From the NCBI GenBank assembly GCA_964353115.1, contig CAYGUI010000021.1:1-23775 (forward strand): a stretch of DNA of 23,775 nt. Reading direction: 5' to 3'. Numbering within the stretch: position 1 is the first letter of the stretch; every line of letters starts with the position of its first letter. The position numbers and the translations under genes were made by a program. Source of the DNA: CAYGUI01 sp964353115. GTDB taxonomy: Bacteria > Pseudomonadota > Gammaproteobacteria > JAGOUU01. Positions 23,701-23,775 of this stretch are shown piece after piece. The notes beneath the pieces were generated by a model. That model searched no databases, was not told the origin of the DNA, and saw only the letters and a list, made by a program, of their open reading frames with translations.

Positions 23701-23739
23701 AAAAAATCCTCTTACAAGCAATTGTTAGAGGGTTTTTTT
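23701..23739. terminator. Bidirectional intrinsic terminator
   Basis: CCTCTTAC (23708-23715) and GTTAGAGG (23724-23731) form a stem with one internal mismatch, with an A-run before it and seven Ts after it (23733-23739). It works in either direction: for read-through from the pel operon about 370 nt upstream, or for a gene beyond the right edge. Confidence 0.75.
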
Positions 23740-23775
23740 ATTTGAAGCAACTGCTATTGGCATGACAGACCCCTG

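Overview
The window is very AT-rich and mostly on the plus strand after position 6,000. It probably comes from a gammaproteobacterium with a host-associated lifestyle. A DUF2970-type small membrane protein (5687-5899) points to Gammaproteobacteria. An ankyrin-repeat protein, a J-domain protein, GC-richer palindromic dispersed repeats and isolated IS-like ends are common in lineages such as Legionellales. The assignment is inference; there is no rRNA or other firm marker here.

Region 1 (1-6023) is accessory in character. It starts with the C-terminal 677 residues of a large unrecognised protein whose start lies before the window, then a J-domain protein. A repeat hairpin and the last 46 codons of a destroyed M20-type carboxypeptidase follow. 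On the minus strand lie a small exported six-cysteine protein, an ankyrin-repeat protein ending in a CaaX-like prenylation box (C-S-V-M), a glycine-rich mini-protein, an Abhydrolase_2 esterase, a DUF2970 protein and a 47-residue single-span protein. A RimK-like ATP-grasp gene (6095-7123) is divergent from this block.

Region 2 (7158-23327) is a pel-type exopolysaccharide locus, the machinery for a partly de-N-acetylated GalNAc-rich polymer. The order is glycoside hydrolase (PelA N-terminal part), PelA deacetylase copy 1, an inserted opposite-strand gene, PelA deacetylase copy 2, PelB TPR scaffold, PelB porin, PelD, PelE, PelF, PelG. From copy 2 onward the genes overlap or nearly touch, so they should be one transcription and translation unit. 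PelF (GT4) polymerises, PelG with PelD and PelE forms the inner-membrane synthase/transport complex, the PelA parts trim and deacetylate in the periplasm, and the PelB parts carry the polymer across the periplasm and outer membrane.

The locus differs from the Pseudomonas layout in several ways. PelA is split into hydrolase and deacetylase genes, and the deacetylase is duplicated. PelB is split inside its TPR array into an inner-membrane-anchored scaffold and a separately exported barrel. No PelC is visible. PelD ends after its GAF domain and lacks the degenerate GGDEF domain that binds c-di-GMP in Pseudomonas. The 414-aa gene between the two deacetylases has its own promoter and is bracketed by dispersed repeats, which suggests a later insertion.

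Region 3 (23328-23775) has no gene. It holds hairpins, an IS-like end, two kinds of dispersed palindromic repeat (one nested in a longer inverted repeat) and a good intrinsic terminator.
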